The translations under genes and the position numbers were made by a program. Below, in pieces: positions 44,618 to 54,805 of a DNA stretch of 64,000 nucleotides (positions are counted from its first letter, which is position 1; every line of letters starts with the position of its first letter). The notes below the pieces were generated by a model, which worked only from the letters and a program-made list of their open reading frames with translations, was not told the origin of the DNA and did no database searches. Origin of the DNA: Nakamurella multipartita DSM 44233 (GTDB taxonomy: Bacteria; Actinomycetota; Actinomycetes; Mycobacteriales; Nakamurellaceae); contig NC_013235.1 of NCBI RefSeq assembly GCF_000024365.1, positions 5,332,001-5,396,000 on the forward strand. Direction: 5' to 3'.

Positions 44618-46756
44618 TCACCCCGCCACCGGCGCGGTGACGCCGGCATAGACCTCGGCCAGGGTCCGGGCCATCGCCTGCAGCGTGAACCGGTCCGTGA
44701 CGGTGGCCCGGGCCCGGGCCAGCCGCTCGTCGACGCCGGGCTTGCCCGGCAACTCCAACGCGGCCGCGAGACCGCCGGCGACGGCCCGCGGCGAGCGGGT
44801 GTCGACCAGGAACCCGGTCACCCCCTCCTCGACGTAGGTGGCCGGGCCACCGCCGTCGGGCGCGACGACCGGCAGACCGGCGGCCAGCGCCTCGATCACG
44901 GCCAACCCGAACTCCTCCTTCAGGCTCCCGCAGACGTACACGCCACCAGGCGCGACGGAACCGGGCAGGCCCAGCTGGGCGGCGGCCATCCACGCGGCGA
45001 TCACGTCGTTGGGCCGATGGCCGGGCAGCAGCAGTCCGGCGGCGGCGTCCGGGTGCTGGGCGATCACCCCGGCGATCCGGTCGAGCTGGTCCCGTTCGTC
45101 GACCGACGGCCGCTGCAGGTCGCCGCCGACGATGAGCAGGTTGCAGCGGTCCCGCAGGGCCGGGACGGCCGCCCACGCCTCGACGACGGTGGCCATCCCC
45201 TTCACCCGATGCAGGCGGCCGACGCTGAGCGCGAGCGGCAGGCCCCGGCGGTGCTCGGGCAGCGCGGCGACCAGGTCGGCCAGCTCGTTCAGGGCTCGCG
45301 GCTCACCCAGGCCGGGCCCGGCGAAGCGGACGACCTGGGCCCGGGCCCGGTCGCTGACCGCCACGTCGATCCCCTCGGGCACGACGGTGGACCCGCCCGG
45401 ATCGGTCCGGATGTCGATGCCCAGCAGGTCCCGCAGCTGTTCGCGCAGGTCCGGCCGGGGGAACAGGGCCCGGTGCTGCGCCCCGGCGGCCAACCGGGCG
45501 ACCAACCCGGTCCGGAACCAGTAGTGCTCACGCTCGTCGACCGCGCCGAAGGTGGCCCGGGTCAACGCGCCCGTCATGTCCAGGGCGTGGATGACCGCGT
45601 GCGGATCCGGGGCCAGCGTGAACACGGTGGGGATGCCCAACCGGGTGGCCACCGCGGCCGCCGCCATGCTGCCGACGTCGGCCATCCGCAGGTGCATCAC
45701 GTCGACCCGGCCGTGCGAGGTCAGGGCCCGGCGGATCCCCCGCTCCGCGGCCACCGAGACCGGCCAGGCGCTGGCCGCGTCGGTCGGTTCGGCCATCAGC
45801 GGGACCGGGGAGAGCACGTGACCGGTGGACGGGTGGATCAGTGCGTCGACCGCGGCGTCGACCGTGCCCCGGGACAGCGTGAGCACCCGGGAGATCCCGG
45901 GCTCGGCGGCCAGCGCGTCGCCGAGCCGGACCAGCATGGTGGCGATGCCACCGTTGTCGCCGGCTCCGGCCCGGCTCAGCTCCCGGTCGAGGTCGGCGTG
46001 CAGGAACAACTGGGCCACCGCCAACCCCGGCCCGGTCGACCCCCGGTCGTCGGCCACACCGGCCAGGTCGAACGCGGCCAGCCGGGCCACCCCGGCCAGC
46101 TCGCCCTCGCTGCGGGCCAGCCGGTGGATCAGCTCGGCCCCGGCGCCGGCCGTCCTCCGGTCGCCGATCGCGGCGATCGCGGCCTGCCGGGGGCGCGACG
46201 ACTCCCGCTCGTCGGCCGCGGCTCGCAGCAGGACGGCGTCGGCGACCGGGCCCGGCACCAGGCCCATCGTGTCCATCAACCGGGCCCGGCGGTCGGGGTC
46301 GTCCGTCCCGAGCAGCGCGCCCTCCAGGGCCAGCGCGATGTGGTCCGGGGTGACCTGGGCCCAGCGGCGCAGCGCCCGCTGATTGATCACGGTGGCGAAA
46401 CCGCCGTCGGCGATGCCGGAGATCAGCCGGCCGATGGCGTCCAGCCGCGGCACCCGGGAGCCCAACGCCCACGCCGCATGCTCCCGCAGGAACGTCCGCG
46501 GGTCCGAGAGCAGGGCGGAGAGCACCTCACCGGCGCCCTCGTCGAAGACCGCGCCCAGACCGTGGACGGCGGCGATGGCCATCAGCTGGTCGTCGGCGTC
46601 CTGGACCGCTCGGGTGAGCACCTTGACCGTGTAGGGGCCGCCGTCCCGCCCGGCCGCCTCGGTCAGCGACTCGGACGCGCGGATCGCATCGAGCAGGAAG
46701 GGCGCATCCCGGACCTTGGCCAGGGCGTCGTGCAGCGAGAGCGAGATCAGGGACAT
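44618..46756 (-). CDS. HEAT-repeat domain fused to GT4-type glycosyltransferase
   Basis: A 712-residue fusion. Residues 1-270 are helical repeats of HEAT/PBS type (AIAAVHGLGAVFDEGAGEVL, FLREHAAWALGSRVPRLDAI). Residues 300-710 are a GT-B transferase with ALSVGRLHRVKGMATVVEAW and the donor-site E-x7-E in KEEFGLAVIEALAAGLPVVAPDGGGP. The GT part resembles sucrose synthase/sucrose-phosphate synthase-like GT4 enzymes. ATG at 46756 (MSLISLSLHDAL) is preferred over 46831. HEAT repeats suggest a protein partner or scaffold role. Confidence 0.82.
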   Translation of the reverse strand: MSLISLSLHDALAKVRDAPFLLDAIRASESLTEAAGRDGGPYTVKVLTRAVQDADDQLMAIAAVHGLGAVFDEGAGEVLSALLSDPRTFLREHAAWALGSRVPRLDAIGRLISGIADGGFATVINQRALRRWAQVTPDHIALALEGALLGTDDPDRRARLMDTMGLVPGPVADAVLLRAAADERESSRPRQAAIAAIGDRRTAGAGAELIHRLARSEGELAGVARLAAFDLAGVADDRGSTGPGLAVAQLFLHADLDRELSRAGAGDNGGIATMLVRLGDALAAEPGISRVLTLSRGTVDAAVDALIHPSTGHVLSPVPLMAEPTDAASAWPVSVAAERGIRRALTSHGRVDVMHLRMADVGSMAAAAVATRLGIPTVFTLAPDPHAVIHALDMTGALTRATFGAVDEREHYWFRTGLVARLAAGAQHRALFPRPDLREQLRDLLGIDIRTDPGGSTVVPEGIDVAVSDRARAQVVRFAGPGLGEPRALNELADLVAALPEHRRGLPLALSVGRLHRVKGMATVVEAWAAVPALRDRCNLLIVGGDLQRPSVDERDQLDRIAGVIAQHPDAAAGLLLPGHRPNDVIAAWMAAAQLGLPGSVAPGGVYVCGSLKEEFGLAVIEALAAGLPVVAPDGGGPATYVEEGVTGFLVDTRSPRAVAGGLAAALELPGKPGVDERLARARATVTDRFTLQAMARTLAEVYAGVTAPVAG

Positions 46757-46931
46757 CGGTGCTGGCTTCTTCCAGGTCGGGCGCGTGCTGGGTGCCCGGG
46801 CAAGCCGGAGCGCGGTGTGTCCGGTACCCATGACGACCGGTGATCACACCAGCCGCCGCCCGGCACTGAGCACTACCGCGGGCGGCGACCACCCGGATGC
46901 ACGAACCCGGAGGGCCTGCGGTCGGCCCGAG

Positions 46932-47600
<669 letters not shown>

Positions 47601-47917
47601 CGCGACAGTGTCGCGCACCCGGGACCCCGGCTCGGCACCACGACCGGCCAGCGCCCCTGCCGCCCACAACCCCACCCGTCGAGTGTGCGGAAACGGCCCT
47701 TATCCACGCCGATAGGGACCGTTTCTGCACACTCGACCCTCCTGGGGTGGCACGCGTCACCATCGGGTGAAAAAGACGGTTTCGCCACCGGATTCCGCGC
47801 TGCGAAGACTGCCGGACGGCCGCCGCTGCCGGAGTCGAGAAGAATCGGCCGGACAGCGTCCGACGTCGCCCATCACCGTCCCCGGCTCCTGCGAGTTCGG
47901 GCCCAGGAGGAACCGCC
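47601..47917. other. Intergenic region between divergent kinase and DUF6777 genes
   Basis: This 317-base gap holds the long hairpin described separately at 47678-47737. It has no credible gene. A strong ribosome site AGGAGG at 47905-47910 serves the rightward DUF6777 gene. No clear -10/-35 pair was recognised. Confidence 0.4.
47678..47737. terminator. Inverted repeat of the GTCGAGTGTGC family (copy 1)
   Basis: GTCGAGTGTGCGG from 47678 pairs with the arm ending at 47737. The stem is 27 pairs long with one mismatch and two G-T pairs, and the loop is six bases (47705-47710). The arms match those of the palindrome at 50585-50644 at all but two of 27 positions. Here it lies between two divergent genes, so a terminator role is less obvious. 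Confidence 0.6.
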
Positions 47918-50560
47918 GTGTCCCACTCGTTCGCCGACCCGTCCGCACCGACGCCCCCGCCCCGTCGCGGGCCGACGCCCGTGGTCTGGGCGGCGATGAT
48001 CGTCGTCACGGCGCTGGTCGTCGGCGGCGCGACCTGGTTCTTCACCTCACGGTCCTCCTCGGCGGTCGAGGCGACCGCCGAGCGCGCCGACGCGGGGGCG
48101 GTGACGCTGGAGGCCTTCGGGTCCACCGGCGCCGACCCGTTCGTGCCGGCCGAACCGATCACCGCCACCGCCCCGCAGTGGGCGGCCAGCCCCCCGGCGC
48201 CGGCCGGCGCCGACCCGTTGCTGGTCGACGGTGACACCCCCCTGCTGTACGGGGGTAGCCCCACCGGCAGCACCGCGCTGTACGGCGGCAGCAACGAGCA
48301 GCGCATGTGCGACCCGGAACAGCTCGTGGCGTTCCTCGCGGCCAACCCGGCCAAGGCCACCGCCTGGGCCTCGGTGTTCGGCCGCTCCACCGACGAGATC
48401 GCCGGCTTCGTCCGATCCCTGACCCCGGTGGTGTTGCTGCGCGACACGGCGGTCACCAATCACGGCTTCGCCGGCGGCGCCGCGGTGGCCCGCCCCGCGG
48501 TCCTGCAGGCCGGCACGGCCGTCCTGGTCGACGAGTTCGGGGTGCCCGCGGTCCGCTGCGCCTGCGGCAACCCGCTGCTGCCCCCGCCGGTCACCGAACT
48601 GCCGTCGGCCGCGTTCGTCGGCGAGCGGTGGGCCGGATTCGATCCGGCCGCGATCCTCTCCGTCCGCGCCGCCGACGCCCCGCTGACTACCTTCACGTTG
48701 GTCGACGTGGTCACCGGGCAGCCGCTGGCGTTGCGGGCCGGTGCGGTCGCGCAGACGCTGGCGGCCGTCGGCGAGGCCGGGGTGGCGCTCAGCGCCGATG
48801 GCGTGACCTGGCATCCGGTCGCGGGCTCGCCGACCGGCCGGCAGATCGCCGCCGGCGACGGCGTCCTGGTGGTGCCCGGCACGACCACCATGGCCAGCGC
48901 CGACGGCGGGCTCACCTGGTCGGCGGTCGCCGGCGCGCCGGCCGACGCGACGTTCGCGGCCTACGACGGCCAGCAATGGCGGCTGTTAACCGAGCCGGAC
49001 CCGTACGGGATCGTCGTCAACGGGCAAGCCCCCACCCTGCGCGTCGTCCTGCACTCCAGCCCGGACCTGACCAGCTGGACATCGCAGGAGGTCTCGGTGC
49101 CACTGGAGGCCCTACCGCCCGCCGAGTACGCGGCCACCACGTACGTCGACGTGGTGAGCCTGGGGGCCGGTGACGCGCGCACGGCCGTCGGCGTGCTCGT
49201 CGCCGATCACGAGGGCACGCACCGGCAGTACCTGCTCTCCAGCACCGACCTGGCCACCTGGCAACCGATCACCCTGGACGCGGCCGTGCTGCCGACCGTC
49301 GCCTGGGACGGCCAGTCCTGGGCGATGGCGGCGTTCCGCTACGACGGCGCCCTGCGTGACGGCATCTCACACGGCCTGACCGGCCGCCCGCCGGCCGACC
49401 TGAGCTCGGTCACCCTGGCCCCGACCACCGACGACGTCGGGCTGGGCTCGCTCGACCACAGCCCGGCCGCGGGGTGGATCGCCGCCGGCTGGCGCGGTGC
49501 GGACTGGCAGGACCCGGGGCTGTACACCAGCGCCGACCTGACGACGTGGACGCGGGTGAGCGAGCTGCCCGGCCACGGCTTCGACGTCGCCGTCGTCTCC
49601 GCCGGATCGGCCGGCCCGCCCGAGCTGACCGGGCTCCCGACGCTCGCGGCGCCGGTGCTGGTGACCGGGTCCGGCTGTCCGGTGCTGGCCGACCTGCAGC
49701 CGATCGTGACGGCCGGGCAGCTCACCTGCGCGGCGCTCGCCCGGGTGCTTTTCGACAGCTCCGGGCCGCAGACCGGCGGCCAGAAGGTGGCCCCGCGCTG
49801 GCACCACTGGGGTTGCTCGTGGGATGTCATCCCCGAGGTCGAAGCCGGCCGGTCACCGGCCCTGAGCTGCTCCGGAGCGGACGGCTCGCTCCAGGTCGAC
49901 TACTGGCCGGCGGACAAGGCACCGACCGGCACCGCGACACCGACGGCCACTCCCGGCGGCGACTGCGTGCACACCAACCGGTACGGCACCTTCGACTACA
50001 CGCTGTTCAGCGGCTCGATGGCCTGCGCGGAGCGGATCGCCGTCCTGGACGCCTACTTCGACCGGCGCGATCAGGGCGACTACGGGCCGGCCGCGGGCTG
50101 GGTCTGCCTGTCCCCCAGCGGTGAGGACCTGGCCTACAGCTGCAACGGCAACGGGGTGGTCATCCGCGCCGTCCCGGCCGGTGCCGGGGGTGCGGCGGGC
50201 GGGTCGGCGGGCGGCGCGAGCGGGACCGATGCCGGGATCACCGTGTCGCAGCCGATGACGACGCCGGCCTGCGACGGGACGCCGATCGTCATCTACGCCT
50301 CGGCGGTGACCCCCGGCCGTTACCAGGCCGACGTACAGGCCGCGTTGGACGCGCATCCCGGCTCCTCCTGGGTCCGGACCGACCGGTCGTGCTCCTCGTT
50401 CGCCCAGGCCACCGCGGACGGCGGACCGATCTACGCGGTGTTCAAGCCGTTCGCCTCCGTGGCGGACGCCTGCGCCGAGATCGCCGCCGTCGGCGACTCG
50501 GCCGGCCGCCGCCTCCTGGACAACGGCTCGCCCGGCACGTCGGTGTACTCCTGCTCCTGA
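47918..50560 (+). CDS. DUF6777 domain surface protein, 880 residues
   Basis: An N-terminal Pro-rich cytoplasmic segment, one transmembrane helix at about residues 25-44, then a large external region. Residues 100-225 match my recollection of DUF6777 from Streptomyces: TPLLYGGS, RMCDPEQLVAFLAANPAKA, TAVTNHGFAGG, GTAVLVDEFGVPAVRCACGNPL. The middle (230-590) has beta-propeller-like repeats (LSADGVTWHPVAG, ASADGGLTWSAVAG, SSPDLTSWTSQEV). The C-terminal 270 residues contain several Cys pairs and no family I know. GTG at 47918 follows AGGAGG. Confidence 0.75.
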   Translation: MSHSFADPSAPTPPPRRGPTPVVWAAMIVVTALVVGGATWFFTSRSSSAVEATAERADAGAVTLEAFGSTGADPFVPAEPITATAPQWAASPPAPAGADPLLVDGDTPLLYGGSPTGSTALYGGSNEQRMCDPEQLVAFLAANPAKATAWASVFGRSTDEIAGFVRSLTPVVLLRDTAVTNHGFAGGAAVARPAVLQAGTAVLVDEFGVPAVRCACGNPLLPPPVTELPSAAFVGERWAGFDPAAILSVRAADAPLTTFTLVDVVTGQPLALRAGAVAQTLAAVGEAGVALSADGVTWHPVAGSPTGRQIAAGDGVLVVPGTTTMASADGGLTWSAVAGAPADATFAAYDGQQWRLLTEPDPYGIVVNGQAPTLRVVLHSSPDLTSWTSQEVSVPLEALPPAEYAATTYVDVVSLGAGDARTAVGVLVADHEGTHRQYLLSSTDLATWQPITLDAAVLPTVAWDGQSWAMAAFRYDGALRDGISHGLTGRPPADLSSVTLAPTTDDVGLGSLDHSPAAGWIAAGWRGADWQDPGLYTSADLTTWTRVSELPGHGFDVAVVSAGSAGPPELTGLPTLAAPVLVTGSGCPVLADLQPIVTAGQLTCAALARVLFDSSGPQTGGQKVAPRWHHWGCSWDVIPEVEAGRSPALSCSGADGSLQVDYWPADKAPTGTATPTATPGGDCVHTNRYGTFDYTLFSGSMACAERIAVLDAYFDRRDQGDYGPAAGWVCLSPSGEDLAYSCNGNGVVIRAVPAGAGGAAGGSAGGASGTDAGITVSQPMTTPACDGTPIVIYASAVTPGRYQADVQAALDAHPGSSWVRTDRSCSSFAQATADGGPIYAVFKPFASVADACAEIAAVGDSAGRRLLDNGSPGTSVYSCS

Positions 50561-50584
50561 CCCGCCCGGCCCCCACCCCACCTC

Positions 50585-50644
50585 GTCGAGTGTGCAGAAA
50601 CGGTCCTTATCCGCGCGGATAAGGACCGTTTCTGCACACTCGAC
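50585..50644. terminator. Perfect 60-base palindrome (GTCGAGTGTGC family, copy 2)
   Basis: Bases 50585-50614 and 50615-50644 are exact reverse complements with no spacer (GTCGAGTGTGCAGAAACGG at each end). It begins 25 bases after the DUF6777 stop and lies between convergent genes, so it likely ends transcription from both sides. Confidence 0.7.
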
Positions 50645-50660
50645 GCCTTTGGGGGCGGGA

Positions 50661-50700
50661 ACGCCGAAGGGCGGCCCCGTGCGGGACCGCCCTTCGGTGT
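50661..50700 (-). terminator. groEL terminator hairpin
   Basis: ACGCCGAAGGGCGG (50661-50674) pairs with 50687-50700 (one G-T pair). After a single C-A mismatch the stem continues for four more pairs, with a 2-base tip that probably opens. It starts 29 bases beyond the groEL stop. Confidence 0.6.
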
Positions 50701-50728
50701 GGAACGGGTACAGCGGGAAGACCAGGAC

Positions 50729-52411
<1,683 letters not shown>

Positions 52412-52520
52412 TCAGCAGCATCGGGATGGTGCTCGGCCGGCATAGGTGCCCGCGACGGACGAAAACCACCGGCAACCTCGGATATGCCGAGCCCGCCCGT
52501 GGCTTCTCACCCCACCGACC

Positions 52521-52545
52521 TGGCACTCGTTGGTTCCGAGTGCCA
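52521..52545. promoter_or_regulatory. CIRCE element 1 (HrcA operator)
   Basis: TGGCACTC (52521-52528) and GAGTGCCA (52538-52545) form a perfect 8-base inverted repeat with the diagnostic 9-base spacer of CIRCE (consensus TTAGCACTC-N9-GAGTGCTAA). It lies just downstream of the groEL -10 box. Confidence 0.85.
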
Positions 52546-52550
52546 ATCCA

Positions 52551-52579
52551 GGTTTAGCACTCGACCGCGGAGAGTGCAA
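52551..52579 (-). promoter_or_regulatory. groEL promoter overlapped by CIRCE element 2
   Basis: On the minus strand TTGCAC (52579-52574) and TAAACC (52556-52551) are 17 bases apart, a good vegetative promoter. A second CIRCE, TTAGCACTC (52554-52562), N9, GAGTGCAA (52572-52579), covers the same bases, with its outermost right-hand positions degenerate. HrcA binding there would exclude RNA polymerase. Confidence 0.75.
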
Positions 52580-52626
52580 GGTGCCCGGCCCGCGCGGGCG
52601 AGCCCGCGCGCAAATAGGGTCACCCC

Positions 52627-54357
52627 ATGGCGCAGACAGGTGCTGACCGGGAGCCCGACCCGTCCGGCCCGATCGAATTGCGGGTCCTCACCGGTCCCAA
52701 CCTGTACTTCCCGCGGCCCGCGGTCAAGCTGACCCTGGACGCCTCCGGCGTGCTGGCGGCCGATCCGGCCCGGGTGGTCGCCTGGCAACGGGCGTTGCGC
52801 GTGCGCGAACCGACCGTCGGCCTGCCCCGCTCCCCGGCCCGGGCGGTGGCCGCGGCCGAGCTGGCCGCGGCCGTGGTCCGCCGGGCCGCCGGCCGGCTGC
52901 GCACCCGGGTCGCCGCGGTCGGCCGCCCCGGCGACGACGACACCGTGGTGGTGGCGTACCCCTTCCGGCATCGGCGCACGGCCGAGCTGTTCGGGGCCGC
53001 GGTCGCCGAGGTCTTCGCCGCCGTCACCCTGCGGGACGAGGACCCGGGCCACGCGCTGGACCAGGTCCGGCCGGCCCTGGCCGGGCACGACCCGGGCGAG
53101 ACGATCGCACCGCTGCGCCCGTCGATCCCGGTCGTCGCCGTCACCGGCACCAACGGCAAGACCACCACCACCCGGCTGATCGCCCACCTGGTGAAGGCCG
53201 GCGGCCGCATCCCGGGCTGGTCCTCCACCGACGGCATCGTCATCGACGGGGTCGAGGTGGAAAGCGGCGACTGGTCCGGACCGGGCGGCGCCGCCCGGGT
53301 GCTGGCCGATCCGAGCGTGCAGGTCGCGGTGACCGAGACCGCGCGCGGCGGCATCCTGCTGCGCGGCGTGGGCACCTCGGTCAACGACGTCTCGGTGGTC
53401 ACCAACATCAGCGCCGACCACCTGGGCCTGCTCGGCGTGCACACCCTGGACCAGCTGGCCGAGGTCAAGTCGGTGATCGTGCGGATCACCAAGCCCAGCG
53501 GCTGGACCGTGCTCAACGCCGACGACCCGCTGGTCCGGGCGATGCGCTCGGTCTCCCGGGCCAAGCCGTGGTTCTTCTCCCCCGATCGGGACAACCCGTA
53601 CCTGGACGACGCCCTGGAGGCCGGCGGCCGGGCCATCACGGTCATCGACGGGCAGATCGTGATCCTGGGCCGCGGCCACGACCCGACCGACGTGATCGCC
53701 CTGGCCGACGTGCCGTTGACGATGGCCGGGGCGTCCCGGGTGAACACCGCGAACGCGCTGGCCGCCACCGCCGCGGCGATCGCCATCGGGGTGCCGCTGC
53801 CGGCCGTCCGCGAGGGCCTGCGCACGTTCACCACCGGCGCCGCGCACAACGCGGGCCGGCTCAACGTCTACCGCCTGGGTGGCCGGGCGGTGGTGCTCGA
53901 CCTGGCCCACAACGAGGCCTCGCTGGAGTCGCTGCTGGCCGTGGCCCGGGCGTTGACCCTGCCCGGCGGCGAGCTGGCGGTGGTGCTGGGCACCGCCGGG
54001 GACCGGCCGGACGAGGCCATCCACGCAATGGGGGCGATCGCCGGGCGATCGGCCGACCGGCTGCTGGTCGCCGGCCGGACCAAGTACACCCGCGGTCGTC
54101 AAGCGGGCGAGATGGAAGCGATCTGGCGGGCCGGCGCGGCCGAGGCGGGTGTGGTCGACGTGACCGAGTCGGCCGACGAACTGAGCGGCCTGGTCGCCGC
54201 GCTCGATGCGGCGGTGCCGTTGCCCGACGGCTCGGTGGTGGCGGTGTGCGCGCTGGAGCAGCGGGCGGAGCTGGTCGCCGAGATCGAGCGCCGCGGCGGC
54301 GGGGAGATGTCACCCGATGAGGTGGCCGAGCGCGTCCGGGCGGCGGCCGCCGGATAA
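52627..54357 (+). CDS. Mur ligase family protein, cyanophycin synthetase C-half-like
   Basis: A 576-residue ATP-dependent amide ligase. After about 165 residues resembling the N-terminal region of cyanophycin synthetases (ELRVLTGPNLYFPRPAVKLTLD), the Mur ligase core begins: P-loop VTGTNGKTTTTRLIAHL (Gly174-Thr179), SSTDGIVIDG, VTETARGGIL, TNISADHLGLLGV and the C-terminal domain GAAHNAGRLNVYRLGG with AHNEASLESLL. The ATP-grasp domain of true cyanophycin synthetase is absent, and no cyanophycinase is nearby. It is divergent from groEL. The amide product is unknown. Confidence 0.82.
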   Translation: MAQTGADREPDPSGPIELRVLTGPNLYFPRPAVKLTLDASGVLAADPARVVAWQRALRVREPTVGLPRSPARAVAAAELAAAVVRRAAGRLRTRVAAVGRPGDDDTVVVAYPFRHRRTAELFGAAVAEVFAAVTLRDEDPGHALDQVRPALAGHDPGETIAPLRPSIPVVAVTGTNGKTTTTRLIAHLVKAGGRIPGWSSTDGIVIDGVEVESGDWSGPGGAARVLADPSVQVAVTETARGGILLRGVGTSVNDVSVVTNISADHLGLLGVHTLDQLAEVKSVIVRITKPSGWTVLNADDPLVRAMRSVSRAKPWFFSPDRDNPYLDDALEAGGRAITVIDGQIVILGRGHDPTDVIALADVPLTMAGASRVNTANALAATAAAIAIGVPLPAVREGLRTFTTGAAHNAGRLNVYRLGGRAVVLDLAHNEASLESLLAVARALTLPGGELAVVLGTAGDRPDEAIHAMGAIAGRSADRLLVAGRTKYTRGRQAGEMEAIWRAGAAEAGVVDVTESADELSGLVAALDAAVPLPDGSVVAVCALEQRAELVAEIERRGGGEMSPDEVAERVRAAAAG

Positions 54358-54367
54358 CCCGTTCGGA

Positions 54368-54658
54368 TCAGCGCCGGCGGGGCGAACCCACGTACATCAG
54401 CCGGGCGGCATCCCGGAGCAGCTGACCGTGCACGGCGTCGACGTGGTCGGCGACGGCGGCGGCCGAGGACCCCACGACCGGGGGACTGAATCGCCCGTGA
54501 TGCACCCGGTCACCCGGACCGGTGATCATCCAGTCGACGGAGCGAGACGTTCCCGCCTCGGACAGGTGACGCACGAGGGTGGCGGCGGCGGCATCCGGCG
54601 TGTCGGTGACCGCGTCGAGGCCGGCGGTGCTGCAAAGTGAATACTGCACAGAACTCAT
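54368..54658 (-). CDS. Hypothetical protein, 96 residues
   Basis: A small protein opening MSSVQYSLCSTAGLDAVTDT, with SVDWMITGPGDRVHHGRFSP in the middle and a basic end. A strong ribosome site (GGGGAGG, spaced seven bases from the ATG at 54658) supports real translation. No signal peptide, membrane segment or known motif was recognised. It is convergent with the Mur ligase gene (10-base gap) and divergent from moeA. Confidence 0.6.
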   Translation of the reverse strand: MSSVQYSLCSTAGLDAVTDTPDAAAATLVRHLSEAGTSRSVDWMITGPGDRVHHGRFSPPVVGSSAAAVADHVDAVHGQLLRDAARLMYVGSPRRR

Positions 54659-54805
54659 CCGTGATCCTCCCCAATGCGCGGCGGGTAGCACCGGCGCCCC
54701 AAGACCGTACCGCAGGCCCGCAGGGCTGGTGTCGTCGGAAATGGGTGATATTCCAGCGGTTCTCGGTGACGGGACGCAATACCCGAGGTCAGGCAGGATG
54801 AGCCC
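54659..54805. promoter_or_regulatory. Divergent promoter gap upstream of moeA
   Basis: A 147-base non-coding gap between divergent genes. It contains a relatively AT-rich core near 54735-54790 suitable for the moeA promoter. No molybdenum-cofactor riboswitch or clear -10/-35 pair was recognised. Confidence 0.3.
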
